Assembly: GCA_900660155.1 (NCBI GenBank)
Contig: CABFPE010000192.1
Location: 145,617-209,616 of the forward strand
Direction of reading: 5' to 3'
Length of the DNA: 64,000 nucleotides
DNA from: Hofstenia miamia
Lineage: Eukaryota > Xenacoelomorpha > Acoela > Hofsteniidae
Shown one piece after another: positions 1 through 14,200 of this stretch. Position numbers and translations under genes: made by a program. Numbering within the stretch: position 1 is the stretch's first letter; each line of letters opens with the position of its first letter. Below the pieces are notes generated by a model. It searched no databases. It saw only the letters and a program-made list of their open reading frames with translations, and was not told the DNA's origin.

Positions 1-930
1 AAAATATTTAAATCAGGGGATTGTGCTGGCCATGAGTCCAGCAAAGCGATTCCAGATTCTTCCATGAAGAGCATTGTTTGGCGACTGGTATGGCATGGCG
101 CCCCATCTTGCTGGTAAATATAATCCACATCAAGCAAAGGCAACAATTTATTTTGCAAAATCATGCAATATTGCCGAATTTTTAAAGTTCCATCAACTTT
201 AGCAATAATTCGCTTGCCAGCTTGACCAAATAGCTGCCCAAACCATTACTGACTGACCACCATACTTAGAAGTTTTGAGTGTATATCGAGGTTCCACACG
301 ATTCTTTGTTCCTTTTGGTCGTCTCACATAAACTCTTAACTTAGGCCTAAGCTCAATTCGGCATTCATCCGAAAAAACAATGTGTGACCATTCCTCAGAG
401 GAGTTACATTGACGCAACCTACACCAAGCAAGTCGATTTAATCTCTGAGACTTTGATAAATATGGCTTCTTAGATGCAATATGACTTCGCAATCCTGCTC
501 TTTTAAGGATATTACGAACAGTTCTAACTGATACGCAATTGCCATCTGCCCATTCCTTTTGCAATTGAGTAGCAGTGAGAAATGGGTTAGACTTGGCCAG
601 CTTAATAAGCCTTCTGTTACTCTTCGGTGTCGTTTCGGGAGGACGTCCGCTACTCTTTTTTGGAGTTATCGTTTTTTCATCTTTATAGCGTTTTATAATG
701 TCACTTACTGAACTCTTTGGGCGACCCACTAATGCTGCAATTTCACGACTAGATTTATCTTCGAGGTGCATTTTTACTATTAAGGCTCTGATGGCTTCAG
801 GTATGTGTTTGGGCATTATAAATCCAAGAACTAAGATGAGAAACAAACAGAAACAAACGAATTTCAAAAGTTATTAATAATATAATGACATTTCGAAACA
901 CAACAGATGTTAATGAATTGGTAAATTATA
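1..930 (-). mobile_element. Tc1-like transposon, truncated by window edge
   Basis: Minus-strand Tc1 transposase starting at 816 (MPKHIPEAIRALIVK). It has a helix-turn-helix region (REIAALVGRPKSSVSDIIKRY), a GRPPETTP linker, the first catalytic Asp in HIVFSDECRI, the MVWAAI motif, and after a frame change near 215 the second Asp in QQDGAPCHTS and the DDE tail WPAQSPDLN running to the window start. The frame change splits the transposase, so this copy is probably inactive. The likely 5' terminus is around 928-930 (tatagtgcccgaaac), consistent with a TA target. The other end lies outside the window. Family assignment is firm; the exact terminus is inferred. Confidence 0.9.
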
Positions 931-1856
931 GTGCCCGAAACATTATTTTCCTATCAAAAGTGGTTGTCAAAATTTAATTGCAGCATCCTGTGGTTAATTT
1001 TGATCAAAACAATAATAAACAATATCAACACATGTAGAAATCGATACCTATTATTTCTGAAAACATCTTTCATATGAATGAAAAATTTCAATGTCAAAAT
1101 CTTGTATTTATATCTTCATATGTAGCTGCTTAAAACGTCTTATAGTATCACTTTATATATAATTTTAAATATTTTACAAGATCATATCGTAGCGAATGAA
1201 TACACATGAACATTGCCCTACAATAATCTAAATTTGCACCCCAACTGCTTTTTTCAATAGAATTCCATGGAAGTGACACCAATTTAAACTTTAAAATTCT
1301 TGCAATTTCTTGCAAATTCCAATCTAGTACTTGAAAGCAGATTTTAAGTGCTGCTAAAATTATAAAAAATTTTAAATTAGTTCTTTGGGGCATACTAGTG
1401 TTACAAATAAATTGTTTCATTTCGTTGTTAATAGCAAAGATGGATTTTCACTGTAAATATCACTTTGCAACGTAACCAGAAAATTGAAAACATTTTTCTC
1501 AATATATCAAACAAATGAATTTGTAATTGAAACATCAAATAAAATTTTGTTATTTTGCATGAAATTTTTTCAAATTTGTACTTTAATGAACCAACATGTT
1601 TTTGAATTTTTAACATCACTTAAAATTTGCTTTCAAGCATTAGCATGAAATTTACAAAAACTTGCAAGAACTTTAAAGTTTAAGCTGGTTTTGCTTCCAT
1701 TAGATGTGATATGTCTAAAACGGTTATTTGTTTTATTGATCAAATACATTGCATTCCGCGCTACGCTTATTCTTTCTGTTATTCATCGTTAATGAATTAC
1801 GTATATATTTTTATGCCTCGAAAAAATTTCAAGAATGATGTAATTTCCGAAATCAG
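931..1856. other. AT-rich stretch with no recognised gene
   Basis: No convincing exon, RNA gene or terminal-repeat element was seen between the Tc1 end and the acceptor-like site at 1856. Minus-strand ORFs here are short, low-complexity and lack any recognisable motif. Confidence 0.5.
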
Positions 1857-1873
1857 GCTTTATTGACTTATTT

Positions 1874-2203
1874 ATGAAATCCAAGCCTGAATTAGTAATT
1901 CTTTGTGGCTTTAGAGATGATCTGGTCTACAAACCTAAGCGAGTTTCTTCAGAAAAATCACCAAAAAAGTCTATAAAAGAAGCTTGCGATGATGTTTTTG
2001 AAGAGCCAGTTTATGGTAGTAGTAAGCGGGATCCCGTTTTCCAAGATGACCTGGAGTCAATAAGTGACGGTGACATTGATAATAAATCTCTAGATAGTGG
2101 AGATAGACAGGAAGCAAAGAAATCTAGAAATATCTTACCCAGTGACGAAAGTGTCGCTGATGTTTATATTGTCAAAGACGAAATAATGGATTGTTTGCCT
2201 GAA
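1874..2203 (+). CDS. Candidate 5' exon upstream of PWP1 (exon A)
   Basis: Open frame from ATG 1874 (MKSKPELVILCGFRDD) to a GTATGT donor at 2204, phase 0. The product is acidic and Ser/Lys-rich (SSEKSPKKSIKEACDD; VYGSSKRDPVFQDD), like a disordered N-terminal region. The frame is also open back to an AG at 1856, so it may be an internal exon. Similarity to vertebrate PWP1 residues is weak. It is linked to the gene only by phase, spacing and strand. Confidence 0.45.
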
Positions 2204-5200
2204 GTATGTTTTTCTTATTTAACATTTTTGCTTAAAATTGTAATTAAAATTTTTAGTTTGGAAGTTCTCCATTGTCAGGATTTCTTTTTTCATAAATTAG
2301 CTTTTTATTAGGCCACAGTTAGACTAGTGATTGGTTCAAAAGTGATCTGTCACATTTGAAAGAATTGCCCGATATAATTAGCGATGTGACGATCACCAGG
2401 AAATCGAACGCGCGATTCAATCAAAATGTGATAGATCACTTTTGAACCAATCACTAGTCTAACCGTGGACTTATTTCTCGCATTTTTCGGACTCATTTGA
2501 TTTCGTTTTCAAAAATTAATATTTATCGCTTTATAATATTTATATTTTTACTGCTGAGTTACATCGAAAAAAATGCATGAATTGAAAAAAATCTGCAACT
2601 TAAGACCGTTTTCATATCAAAAAAACAAAAAACATTTGATATCATACATGCACAAGTGTTTATTTTTTGTATGCTCTTTCCAATATTTTGTATTCCTATT
2701 AATACACAATGATTCATTTGGTATCGTAATTAGGATTCCAGAATTTTGACAATAGTTTTTCAACATGTTTTGAAAAAATCGAAATTGTGTTTTTTAGAAC
2801 CAACTCGGTTTTAAGTCTGTAGTCACATCATCTCTGTATTTTTCCATGTTCTGTGGCAATTTTTCCTTCGACATTTTGAAATTTATCTACCAAGTTTTTT
2901 TCAATAAAATCTAAATTTGTGGATGAATTTGCAGTCGTTTCAGTGATGGAAATGCTCAAGTATTTTTAGAAACCAGATCGTTACGTTTTCGATATTGAAG
3001 GTTTGAGTGCCATTTGCATATATTAATTATCAGCACATTGTGCCTAATTTATTAGCATCTTCTTACGTGATTGAAATGCAAGATTGCAGTGTCCATGAAA
3101 CAATTGTCGTAGATAATATAGGATAACAGGCGAATAAACCCCATCGATAGAAAATCAATTGAAATTTGAAATTTTATTTGTTTTTCACTTTCTAGCAATC
3201 AATAATCGTGCTTTTTAAACTTAACTAAATTTTACAACTACTACGGTTTTTACCCATGCCTATTTTCAAAATTTTGATTCTTGAAAAATTCACATGTTTA
3301 AATACTTTGAGTAAGTAATCTATAATTTCAAGCTGTACATTGCGTTGTCAGGTCCAATATTTTAAATTTGTTATTATAACAAATAAGGCTTTTATGAATT
3401 AAGCACTATATTTTAGAATCCTCCTCCAATTTTGTTGAATTCTTCTGATCCTGTGTCTTTTGAACAGGTAATTATTTTATGCAAATACATGTAGATCGCA
3501 TGCTTGTTTCTGATAATATTTATAAAATTTGTTGTTCATAAAAAATATATCTTCATTTTCGAAAAAATATTCTTGACAGTTTTGAAAGTTTATTTTAATA
3601 TAGCATAGGCAATTATGCATTTATTCTTGTCAAAGGCGGCGTTGGCTTTTGTTATTTTGGAAAGTACAATAGCCGTAAAAGACCACTTTGTCCATGTATA
3701 GACAGTAGTCGCTATACACAACAAGCAATTGCAGCAATTAAAGAATTAATATATAATTAAATACAATAAAAGCTTAAGTATATACAATCGACTTTGGAGA
3801 CTAACAGACGATCGCCATATTTTTTGTTATTTTTTCTCTAAATTTTAAATTTATTTTTTGATAATCCATTCTATTTAATTACTACTTTTCTTTTTGAATA
3901 GTATTTTCCAATTATCTCTAATAGCATCGCAGCTACCCTTGATAATCGCATTCCAGTCAGTGACCCACACAATGAAATTGTAAATGCGTTTGAGCTAGAA
4001 ACTATCCTAATGAATATTTACATATATAAGTAAGCAATCTCACCCAGAATTAGAATTGCCCTTCGTTTGAAAATTTAAAACACTACCCTAAAATGTGCAT
4101 CGTTAAAATTTTCAACTACCTAACACTCATTTTCTGCCTAAAGCAATTAACTAAACTGAAAGCGAGCTTCCTCTCTTATTTATGCTCTCATAATGATTTC
4201 GAGACTATAGCTAGTGTAGGAACCTAGCCGCGGCTGGTAATAATGACTCGTAACTCGTAGTTGAACGATTATTCCAGCCTTGCCGTTGTGTATTGCGTAG
4301 GATTTCATTGTATCATGGTTTTATTTTTAAAATTATATCAAACTATTAAATGCTTTATTTCTATTTATATACATAAAAGAATAAAAGAAGTCAAATATCA
4401 TGAGTTATTTATATGAATACGAACTTACATCCTCAGGGAAAATGCTGATTTATAATACTTTCTATGAATTTGTTACACGATTGGTTTAATACTTAGAAAT
4501 ATGGGGCGGACGTCTGATTTTGAATATGAGCATTTTCATAGATAATAATACAAATGTGGAAATATAACAGTTTTATTCATTATCTTTTTTGCTTGGCTGT
4601 ACTTTTGATTTTATATCAGCACATTTCCAACGTGCTGGTGACTGCAACTAAATATTTTTTCCTGTAAACTAAAATGGATGTCAACTTCCTATTTTGATAG
4701 TTTTGGTATCATTTTAAGCTTCTTTTCCAGTTCAAAGGAAAGATTCAAGCTTATAATACATCTAACTGATTTATCAAAGAAATGCATAAGCCCGAGGAAT
4801 TAGACTACTCCTGGCTAATTGTCATTCGACCCCAGGTTGAGATCCACTGTTATAAGTTTTACGAAAATCAGTCACAGGTTATTTTCCTTGCCTAATAAGA
4901 AGTTTAACTACGAACGCGGTTGCAAAGATCCTTACACAAAGTTTCTTTGTTGGTTCACGCTCAGGAGCTTTAAATATTGTTGAATGGGGAGTGAATAGAG
5001 TTAGAGAAGTTACGACTATGCTTAGCTGTGATATTGGGCTGCAGAATTTGCGGAACGTGGGGCCCAATTAGAGCAAAAAAGAACAGCGCCTTTTACTGAC
5101 AGGTCCTTAAATGAATTGGAACATCATCTCAAACAATTTTGGAACTGTAAAAAAACAATGTATTTCAAAGAGGCCAATTAAATAAAATTAAACAATAAAA

Positions 5201-8200
5201 TTTTGACTAATGAAGGTGAGCATAACTATATAAAGTATTTAACAAAATCACCAATATTAAACAAAATATGATTTTATGTTTCGAACATCGAAATATCTCA
5301 TTTTATGTATGTATAGCTATTTAATTAAAAGCGGGAATAGATTGGAAACTTTAAAAGTGATTTTTAAAATTTATGTGCACAGAAAAAAGTATGACAAAAC
5401 ATGTTTCTATTTTCCTTAATCATAAGGTAAATCAGTCAGTTTTCGACAAAATTAAAAAAGGTCGCAATCGAAATGTCAACCAAAAAGTATCATCACTCAC
5501 TACGGTCAGGCTATTGAATAACTAAAATATTTAAGAGATTATAAATGGTTGTACTTTTCCAACCATAAATTATTAGTAATCTATGTTTTCATAATTTTTT
5601 AGTATGAAGTTGAAGATTTGTTCGGATTTTGACAAATATGTTATTACATTGAATTCAGATTAAAACATTTTCAATACAATGTATCCCACATTTTTATTGT
5701 ATATGGTGTGCTAGCATAGAGTTGCAAATTCCGTTACTTTTGGCCCCCGAAGCCACTAAAAATAGATTATGCCCCGGCTCATGTAGTTTTTCAAAAATCA
5801 GACCGTCCCAACACCCGTTTTATTTTACCTTGGCCCGCCAGTCAACCCGCATACTTTTACCCAAAAACAGGAACGAAAAGCTAGAAAATATAAAGTGTAT
5901 GAATAAACAAAATCAACATTAATTCAGTTTCCAATTGTTTTTGTGAATACAAACTGAAGAACAAGCTGATAATATACATAGACATTATTTCAAATATGTT
6001 GTTATAAAGTGTATGTAAAAATTGTGGCTCACAATTCAGCTCCAGATTATTTGTTTTTGGACCGGTTCACAGCTCGCATGAGTATTTATTTTTCGCCGGT
6101 CAACCTGCTCGAGCGCTTGCTGCCCAGGTCCCCTTCCACATTTGCAGAGTTTGGCCTGGGTAAGATCATGGGCTCTCCCTTATATTTTCCAAAAACATTT
6201 TTAATATATTGTTGCCACCATTTTGTCCAAAAGATTTCCTTCATTTGCGATCCCAGTTTCGTGGAAATTCTGAGATTTTTGGTCACGTAAAACCTTAGTT
6301 TCTTCAAATCAATTATCGGGCTAGCTTGGCTGAACCGTTATAACTGAAAACAGGACTGGGGCCTCAAATAATGGATTGGACAAGCACCGATAAAACGCTG
6401 ATAACTTTATGTTTGCAAGACGTTGCTTGTAAATTGCCCTTGAAGAACAAACTACAGTTGACACATCATTTGATTTTATTGAAATGTTGTCAAAATAATT
6501 ATTGTATCCACCTGTCAGAATTGTTTTGTAGTTTTCAATAGTTGACGAACATACTACGAAATTTTGATAAAGTAATGAATATAACATACATTTTACAAAA
6601 TTTCTATCAACTAATTAATTTATATGAGTTGTTATTGGTGAATGTTTTTGTAAATTTTTTATTCGTCATAAGTTTTTTAGGTTGGCATGACCTTGCCCTC
6701 AGAATTAATCTCTTCCTTGGTTAAGAATCAAAAGATCTTGCAGGAGAGTCAAAACTCAGTGTACGTTTCTTGTTGCTTCTACTAAACTCATTTTCGTTAA
6801 TTCTCTTTGTAATAACGGTGATTAATGCAGTGATGTTAACATATCATTTAGGAATAATCTTCTAGTTTTTAATTTTGTAATATTTAGTGAGAAAGAAGAA
6901 GCAAATGGAGTGGAGTGTATATCTGATGACAATCTATTTGAGGAAGAAGGAGAAATTCTCAGTGAAGAAGACATTCTGCGGCGAAAAGCAATTGGGGAAC
7001 TATGTGGAGACAATCTTAGCAATATGCTCTCAATGGAAAAATTTGGTGGTATCAATTTGCTATTTATTTTGGATGAAAAATCGATTTTATATTCCAGTTT
7101 GAAATTGAATTATAGTAGAAAAACAAATTGTTTAATTATCTTCAACATTTTCAATAAGGTTTAGCAAGTTTGTATTTTTAGTGAGTGTATATGTACATTA
7201 AATTTCAAATATGATCCTCTATTCTTAAAAAAATAGCAAAATTGCGTTTGAAATAAATGTAAAATTTTTAATCATTGTAATTCAAAATTGAAGTTGCAGT
7301 ATTACTCAGTATTGCATTTATAATGTTCTCAACGTTAACACTAAGAAAATACTTCTTTCGCACACCAAATATTGAATTCAATCATCAATTTTACTATCAG
7401 GAGGTAAAATGCAAACTTTCCAACGTTTTTTGTTTCTAGTCTATTCCGCATGGTAGAGAGGACGAAAAGAGCTTTAAGTTGGTATCAATTGAGTAGTCAA
7501 GCGCTAAAATCTACCAAACCTTGCAGTTACCATATTCTGAATATTTGGTGGGACATAACCTTTACATCCGAAGTGATCAGGATTGGCAAATAAAAAACAC
7601 CCCTGTCTTAAAACGCGTTTTAAAACATGTTTTAAAACACCTGTTTTTTATTGATGCTTTTCAATGTGTTTTTTATTATGAAAACGGCGCGTAAAATTTT
7701 GGACATTAAATGTTGCTGTGGTTGTAATTGTATTATGCAATGTAATGTATAATTAAACATATCAAGCGAACGATGAATTACACTCAGACGGAGCTGCGAA
7801 ACCGCATTTCGCATGAAAAACTCCGAAAATTTATCGTTCTCCAAAGAGCTATGAAGAAAAAAACAGTTTTCAAAAGAAAAAAACATTTAAAGCGCTTTTA
7901 TTAATAGAAATTGTTTTTTCCAACCCTGGAAGTGAAGTACATTTGCGAATTACCAGACAACAGATATTGACTTGTTTCGAGTTATTGCAAATTGGACTCA
8001 TTTCCGGAGTTCATTTCTCGCGGTACACATTCAGAAGTGTTTTCAATCCATCCACAGCTTTTCCAATAGATATATGATTGGACTTATTCTGCTCATCTAA
8101 TACAGGCTTGAGATACTTAACTCCTTTTTTCGATTTTCTGGAACATGAAAACACCCACGCTTTGGGTTTAGAAAAAAGGAGGCGACCTCAGTCACCTCGT

Positions 8201-11200
8201 GAAAAGTTTCCGTCGGTCTTTGGTAAGTAGGTTCAGTTGATAGAAGCCACAACCATAATGAATAATTGATTTTTAACGCCAACAATTCATCTCAATTGAT
8301 TCATATTTTCAGCATTATCCGTAAGAACTGCGATGAAATTAAGACCATACGTTTGTGTTGTCTTCTCGATCTGCTGACTTCTTTCAGAATTATCAACTGT
8401 ACCCACAATATAAAGCATTCTTTTCATGCTGAATTGATGTGACTACAGAGGGATCAGTGCAAGAAGTATTCGATCACTTGTCAGTGCAAAGAGTAACTTT
8501 CTCACCATTCACTTGACTCGAACATAAGCAAAATCAAAGATGTAAGTTGCGAGTGCCTTTCTGTTCGAAATTTATATTCAGGCTGTAAAATAGAGCAGAG
8601 CTCTTTAACCTGCTAAGAATCCCCAGCAGAGAATGGGATATTATTTGCCATCTTCTAACTACCAAATCAATTTTCAGGTTGTCATCCATGCTTGTTGAAG
8701 CCGTGAAGAAGTTGTATGGACGAGTCAGTCCATCGATTTCGACCTGGTGCTTAACAAAATAACGATTCCTTCATTCAGGATTTACGGTTTCCTCATGTGA
8801 GCATCGCTTTTATTTTGACTTGTTGCTCAGCAATGTCTCGAAATGCTGTCACATCAGGTCGTTTGGTATTTCTCTGTAGAAGTAAATTGTATTTTATAAA
8901 AGTTCATTACACTTCTCTTTAAATACGTTAAATAACGTAGAAATTATTAAGAAATGCAACGATGGTATTACTAATATTGAGTGATGTCAATATTCAGAGA
9001 CATTGTAAACCTTAGCTATTTTTAGATGTAGTGGACAAACTTGGAAATGCCTACCTTGAAAATGCAAATGAAAGCGATGAGTATATTATCAAAGATTTGG
9101 TTTGTTTTTTATATTAGTCTATATTTTATGTTTTATTTTTACCATGACAGCCGCAATGATACACATTTTTAAGCTTAAACCAATTTTTGTTTAACTTCAG
9201 AGATGACAAATAGTTTTCCATAAAGCCAAGGGCAATTAGAAGAACAATACATTAGTGTAAAAACAAGTAGGCTTACTTTAAACATTCAATATTTCATATT
9301 AGAATTTAGAAAATCACCTAGAAACAATATCTTGCGTTCAATTCCTACAATGGACAGTCACATTTGAGCGTTTAAATTTTTGTACTAATGTAAATGCAGA
9401 TTAAATCAAATCTACTATAATTGATTGCGGAACTTTAAAATAAGGAATTGTTAACGCCTTATTTTATTATTGGTTATTTTTGTTAGTTGATAAGCTTCTT
9501 GAAAAATATTGGCGAAACTAATGGTAACTAAGAATTGATTTTCAGAATTCAGCTAGTGCCTTGCGAGCATGCACGAGCTCAAGCCAATTGTGCGCGCTCG
9601 AACTCACTAAAGTTTGCTCGACCCCACTCGAATTTATAAGCACTTACTGCACGAATTAAAAAATTGTTCTTATTATTTTCAAATTTTGAACATATTAAAT
9701 CAGAAAACCTTTTGGTTATCACTGAATCAACAGAAAAATATCCAAAGATGTTTAAATGCCTAAGAATATTGGTTATTTGATTTCCAACTGTAGAATCAGA
9801 GGGAATGGAAGCTTTGTTATTAGAGAATAACTTTCTGCAATTGGAAATTTTAATTCTTGTGAAAGTCAATAAAATAATGCTGTAATTAAAATGATTATAA
9901 GTCTATTAAATGGAATTCCATTTATCTGATTTTAGTTTGAGCTACTGATATTTTGGTAGTGTTTCGAGCAAACTCGAACCTTATGATGAACTTGAAATTT
10001 CAGGCTCGCTCGAGGTCGGCTCGAAGCTAAAATTTTGAGCTCGCAAGGCCCTACGTTTGTTTAAATGAGCCTATATATTACATGTATATTAGTACAGTGT
10101 CTTGATATATTGTGTAATTAGTATGTCGTGATCACCGATGGAAGTGGGACAGATTTTTGTGACCTGCCCTTCCGCATTTTCATGTGCTGATCTCTGCCCC
10201 TTTTGCCCCCAAGCTTTATGTTCTATATAGATTGCCCCACTAAAAAATTTCCCGCTCCAAAAACGACTTGCGATATCTTTATTGCCCCATATATTTTCGA
10301 TGAGATTTTTCATAGCACTGCACCACAGCACAACTGCCAAATATTTTGAATCCTTACTACCTAGAAAATATAGAATCATGTTTTCAAATGCATCTCTACT
10401 ATTACTGCCAATAGGAATGTAATATCAATATATAATAAAATTATTATTAATAGCCAAATAACAAATTTTAACTCTATCAAGCTAATATTTTATGCAATAT
10501 ATTTATGCAATGATAATTGCAAAGCCTATTGATGACAAATCAGATCAAAAAGATCTTGTAGGTATTATTGAATGTGATCCAATTTCGCTAAGAGTTGGAA
10601 ATACATGGTAATTAATTTTTCAAGATTTCCAAGTCAATCAAAATTTTATCAAGTATGGAACTGTGTTGTAAGAAAATTACTTTTACAATCTCTAAAATTG
10701 GCAGTTCTTTATTTGCCGCATGGGTACCCACTTTGGAAATATCTTGCCCCATGGGTCGATCCGCCCCACTTCTATCTCTGGTTGTGATTTGACAGTCCTT
10801 CTCAACCATAAAGAATTAAAATTATTTAATACGTCAATATAGGCAATCAAATGGTTTAAAAATTCTGATTTAATAATACGCCCACTAAATTTGTTAAATC
10901 GGTATTTGCGATTGCATTTTTGTGTACAAAATTGTGTATTCAATCAGAAGGTGTATCATTGCTGTCTATGGCACTTGTAATAAAGTCATGCGAATTAGAT
11001 TGATTGTATTAAAGAAATTGAGTTCATTTTTTGTTGTTTTTTAATAATTATGTAACAGCGTTCTATAGAATCCTATTGAAAAACAGGGAACATTTCAACC
11101 ATTATCAAGTTGAGTAACTAATAATTGGACCAAGACGAAGTCCTCAGTCAATATAATGCAATAATAAACACTTGAAATATTATTGTTCAAATTTGAAAGA

Positions 11201-14200
11201 GATGACTACTGAGGGAACTATTCATCCGTAAAATGCTAAAGTACTGGGTTGTTATTCTGAAGAGAAATAGCATATCTGCACAAATTATCAGCATGAAATA
11301 AGAGGACATACTGCTGAGTACATCCACATCATGGAATCTAATGAATTCTTAGGAATTCTATTTGATTACTGATGCGTCAGTAAATGCTCATTCACCAATA
11401 AGGTAACCAGGCATGATAGCGTTATGAGGCTTCTCTAAATCCACTTTAAGAAGTTTGCATTTTGTGGCAAAAATTCAATAGTGCTAATTATTTTGTTGTG
11501 TCGAGGATTCGTGTTATGCCAGGTCTGAGGCGAAGATAATGCTAAAGATTGCAATATTTTTCCAAGGTAAAGGACTGTGCACGAGTTTATTTACAGTTAA
11601 GCCTTATTTAAATTTGGAAACCCAGGCTATTTTGTTTTTCTGAAAGGATTACCAGTTTTGGGAATTCAAAAGAATCAGTGTATACTTTCCCATCAATATA
11701 GTAAGATGCGGCGATTTCAATCGATCGATATTTTAAATAGATTCAGAACTAAAAATTGAATTCCGTGAAAAAATCGAAATCGTTTCAATCTATTTTTCAG
11801 TCACACCGCGACAAGGTGGCACATCATCGGTGGGTTACTATACAGTATATAATCAGCTGATATATCGAACGGTGACTGTTTTGTTTAATATACAAGTTAA
11901 TGTTTTTTAATTTGCTACAGAAAGCGTTCCTCAGTTTCTTGCCACAGGCTGCCTCAGAACCAGGGGTGTAAATGTGTAAAATTATCAATAAATATATTAT
12001 CTTCTGCTTTGTGATGGATTGTTTAATATACATCAATAGATATATCGATTATCGTAAATATCGGCTTTATTGAGATTTTATGCTCCAAAAGTGTTTGCTA
12101 CAAAAAAACACCTAACTTTTCTAAGTTAATAGGTAAAGTGTTTTACAATGGTTAGTAAAAATATATTTCACACGACTGAACAAATACTCAATATTTAAAG
12201 TAAAAGAAACACAGCTTCACTGTTTTTCAGTAATTGGTTTTGAGTGTGTCACCGGGATCAGATATATAAATTGAAATTTTTTAAAGTTGCGGTAAATAAT
12301 CTTATCGATAATATTGCCGATTATTGTTTTCCCAATTATCAATTTCACACCCTTGCTCAGAGCCTACAGAGAATTGTGAAAAAATTGAGATCGAAATTAT
12401 GAATCGATTCATTTTTAGAAAATTCAAAATCGCCGCACCCTAAAATATGCATAACGTACTTACAAATATGTTAATGCAGTTTGTGACTAGCCCTATATTT
12501 TACTCATTAATAATGATGAAGCCTGTTCGGAGTAGCATTAAATTGGAGTTATTATATTGAAGTCTACTGGATTGTGTGCAGTTCGCTATATTTGAATTAA
12601 AGTACCAGGTTTTGTTCTGTTTACAATCTTCAGATTGTGTAAGGGTAAAATGCAGTAACTAGCATAGATTGATTAATAATATTGACCTCTTTATAGCATG
12701 TTACATAGGCACAAAATTTAAATGTTACTGTATTTTTCTTTAACCATCAAAGTTTATTAAAACCTTAAACATGTATTAATTGTGAACATTTTGTTAATTT
12801 TTCATAATACTCTTCTGCTTATCTACAGCTTGTGTGACGAGGGGTGTAGTCGCGGAGGTAACGACTTAAAAAGTATAAATTCATGCATCTAACGTCAAAC
12901 GGAAATTTTTCTTAACCAATTCATTATAAATACTGTACCTTAACATAGAGGATTATAGAATGCAAAGTCATTTTTACAAGAATATTGTTGCTCCACATAT
13001 TTTCTAGCACTACACCCCTGTTTGTGACACTTGCTCAATATTGGTCATGCAGGCATTTGACAACGCAACTGAATAATTGACATTCTCTCGCTAGAATTTG
13101 TTTTATTGAAAAAATATGCAGTTGTCTCTTGCTTGTTGGCAGTGTTGTTGACATAGCTGTGTAGGACGAAGATGACAGTGATGCAGACGACTTGCTGATC
13201 TCCTCTTCTGACAACCTATTGGTCGTTGGCAAAGTGCTGGAAGGCGGTGACGTAGCCGAAATCGACGTTCATCGTGAGTTGATCTTTGCACATTTATGAA
13301 ACACATCAGATGATTGAAATTATATTTCTGGTCTTAACAAACTTCAAATTAATTGTGCTTTTTAAAGTGTTCGCCCTCAATATTTACAGCATCTTAATTG
13401 CTCTTAATATTTTGAAATGTCAACGTTTTCATTTTTTTTTTCAGATCTTTTAATGTGCAAATTTCAACTTGTTTACACTTTTCTTCGTTTCCTAAATCTA
13501 ATTCGCGAAGTATATATATTATTGCCGGGAGGTGAGTTAAGAAGATATATGGTACATGAAGACGCGAATTTGATTTCGGATAGGCGGTTGTTCGTAATCT
13601 ACATTAATTGATTATTGAATTTGGCTTCGAAAAGTTTAATGAAAATTCAAAGTGGAATTGACAAAGAATCTTCTCGAGAACTTCTTAATAGTGTATTACA
13701 AGCAAGGTGGCCACTGCTAACCGTAAATTTTCAACTTTTCTAGACTTTGCTTGTTTATTTCGGTTTTCAGAGTTTTGCTATATCAAGTATACTAGATATT
13801 CCGCTATTAAAGATATAACAAGTGATCATAGTGGCCACCTTAAGTTTAATGCATTTCAGATTCATAGTTCTCTCAATTTGCTTCATCTAATGCAGAAATT
13901 GGAAGATGGCACAGTTGTTAGTTTGTTTAAGCAGGTTTTCATGGAACTTGGTTCTGTTATTTTTAAGTAGTACAAATTCCTTTCCGTTTGACTAATCATT
14001 AAATTATTTAAATAGGGATCATTCTTGAGGCGCTAGGTATATATTCTATTTAATACAAATGGCTTATTATCATTAGTTCATCGCACAAACTATAATGTAG
14101 ATGAATTTGATGTTTTAGTCGTCAGTTTGGTTAATATATTCATTCTGATAAGTAATTAACGCTTCATCGGCTTTTAGTCATTTGAAGGAATTTGATTTGT

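Larger units (their letters stand above)
9100..13164 (+). other. PWP1 intron, rich in DNA-transposon relics
   Basis: Contains the elements at 9554-10053, 10133-10780, 11700-12442 (with 11961-12355 nested) and 12839-13020. The remaining spans 9100-9550 and 10781-11690 show no recognised gene or RNA. Confidence 0.6.

Noticed and set aside
4231-4280. ggctggtaataat...attattccagcc hairpin as a possible small RNA
   Set aside because: Short imperfect stem and no promoter or conserved motif visible; mentioned only within the intron entry.
4879-6307. Short ORFs in GC-richer patches (4879-5067, 5722-5922, 6009-6307)
   Set aside because: Overlapping ORFs on both strands, no family motif, composition like eroded repeats; not called as genes.
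9579-9869. 96-codon minus-strand ORF
   Set aside because: Lies within an inverted-repeat element, shows no domain and no splice context.
10089-10943. Several ORFs on both strands
   Set aside because: They overlap the non-coding hAT MITE at 10133-10780 and correspond to equally meaningless ORFs in its copy at 60535-60834.
13417-13611. Plus-strand ORF following PWP1 exon F, bounded by ttttcag and ggtgagt
   Set aside because: It joins exon F in phase, but its hydrophobic translation (FQLVYTFLRFLNLIREVYIL) does not match PWP1, whereas exon F to 16970 gives the family sequence directly.
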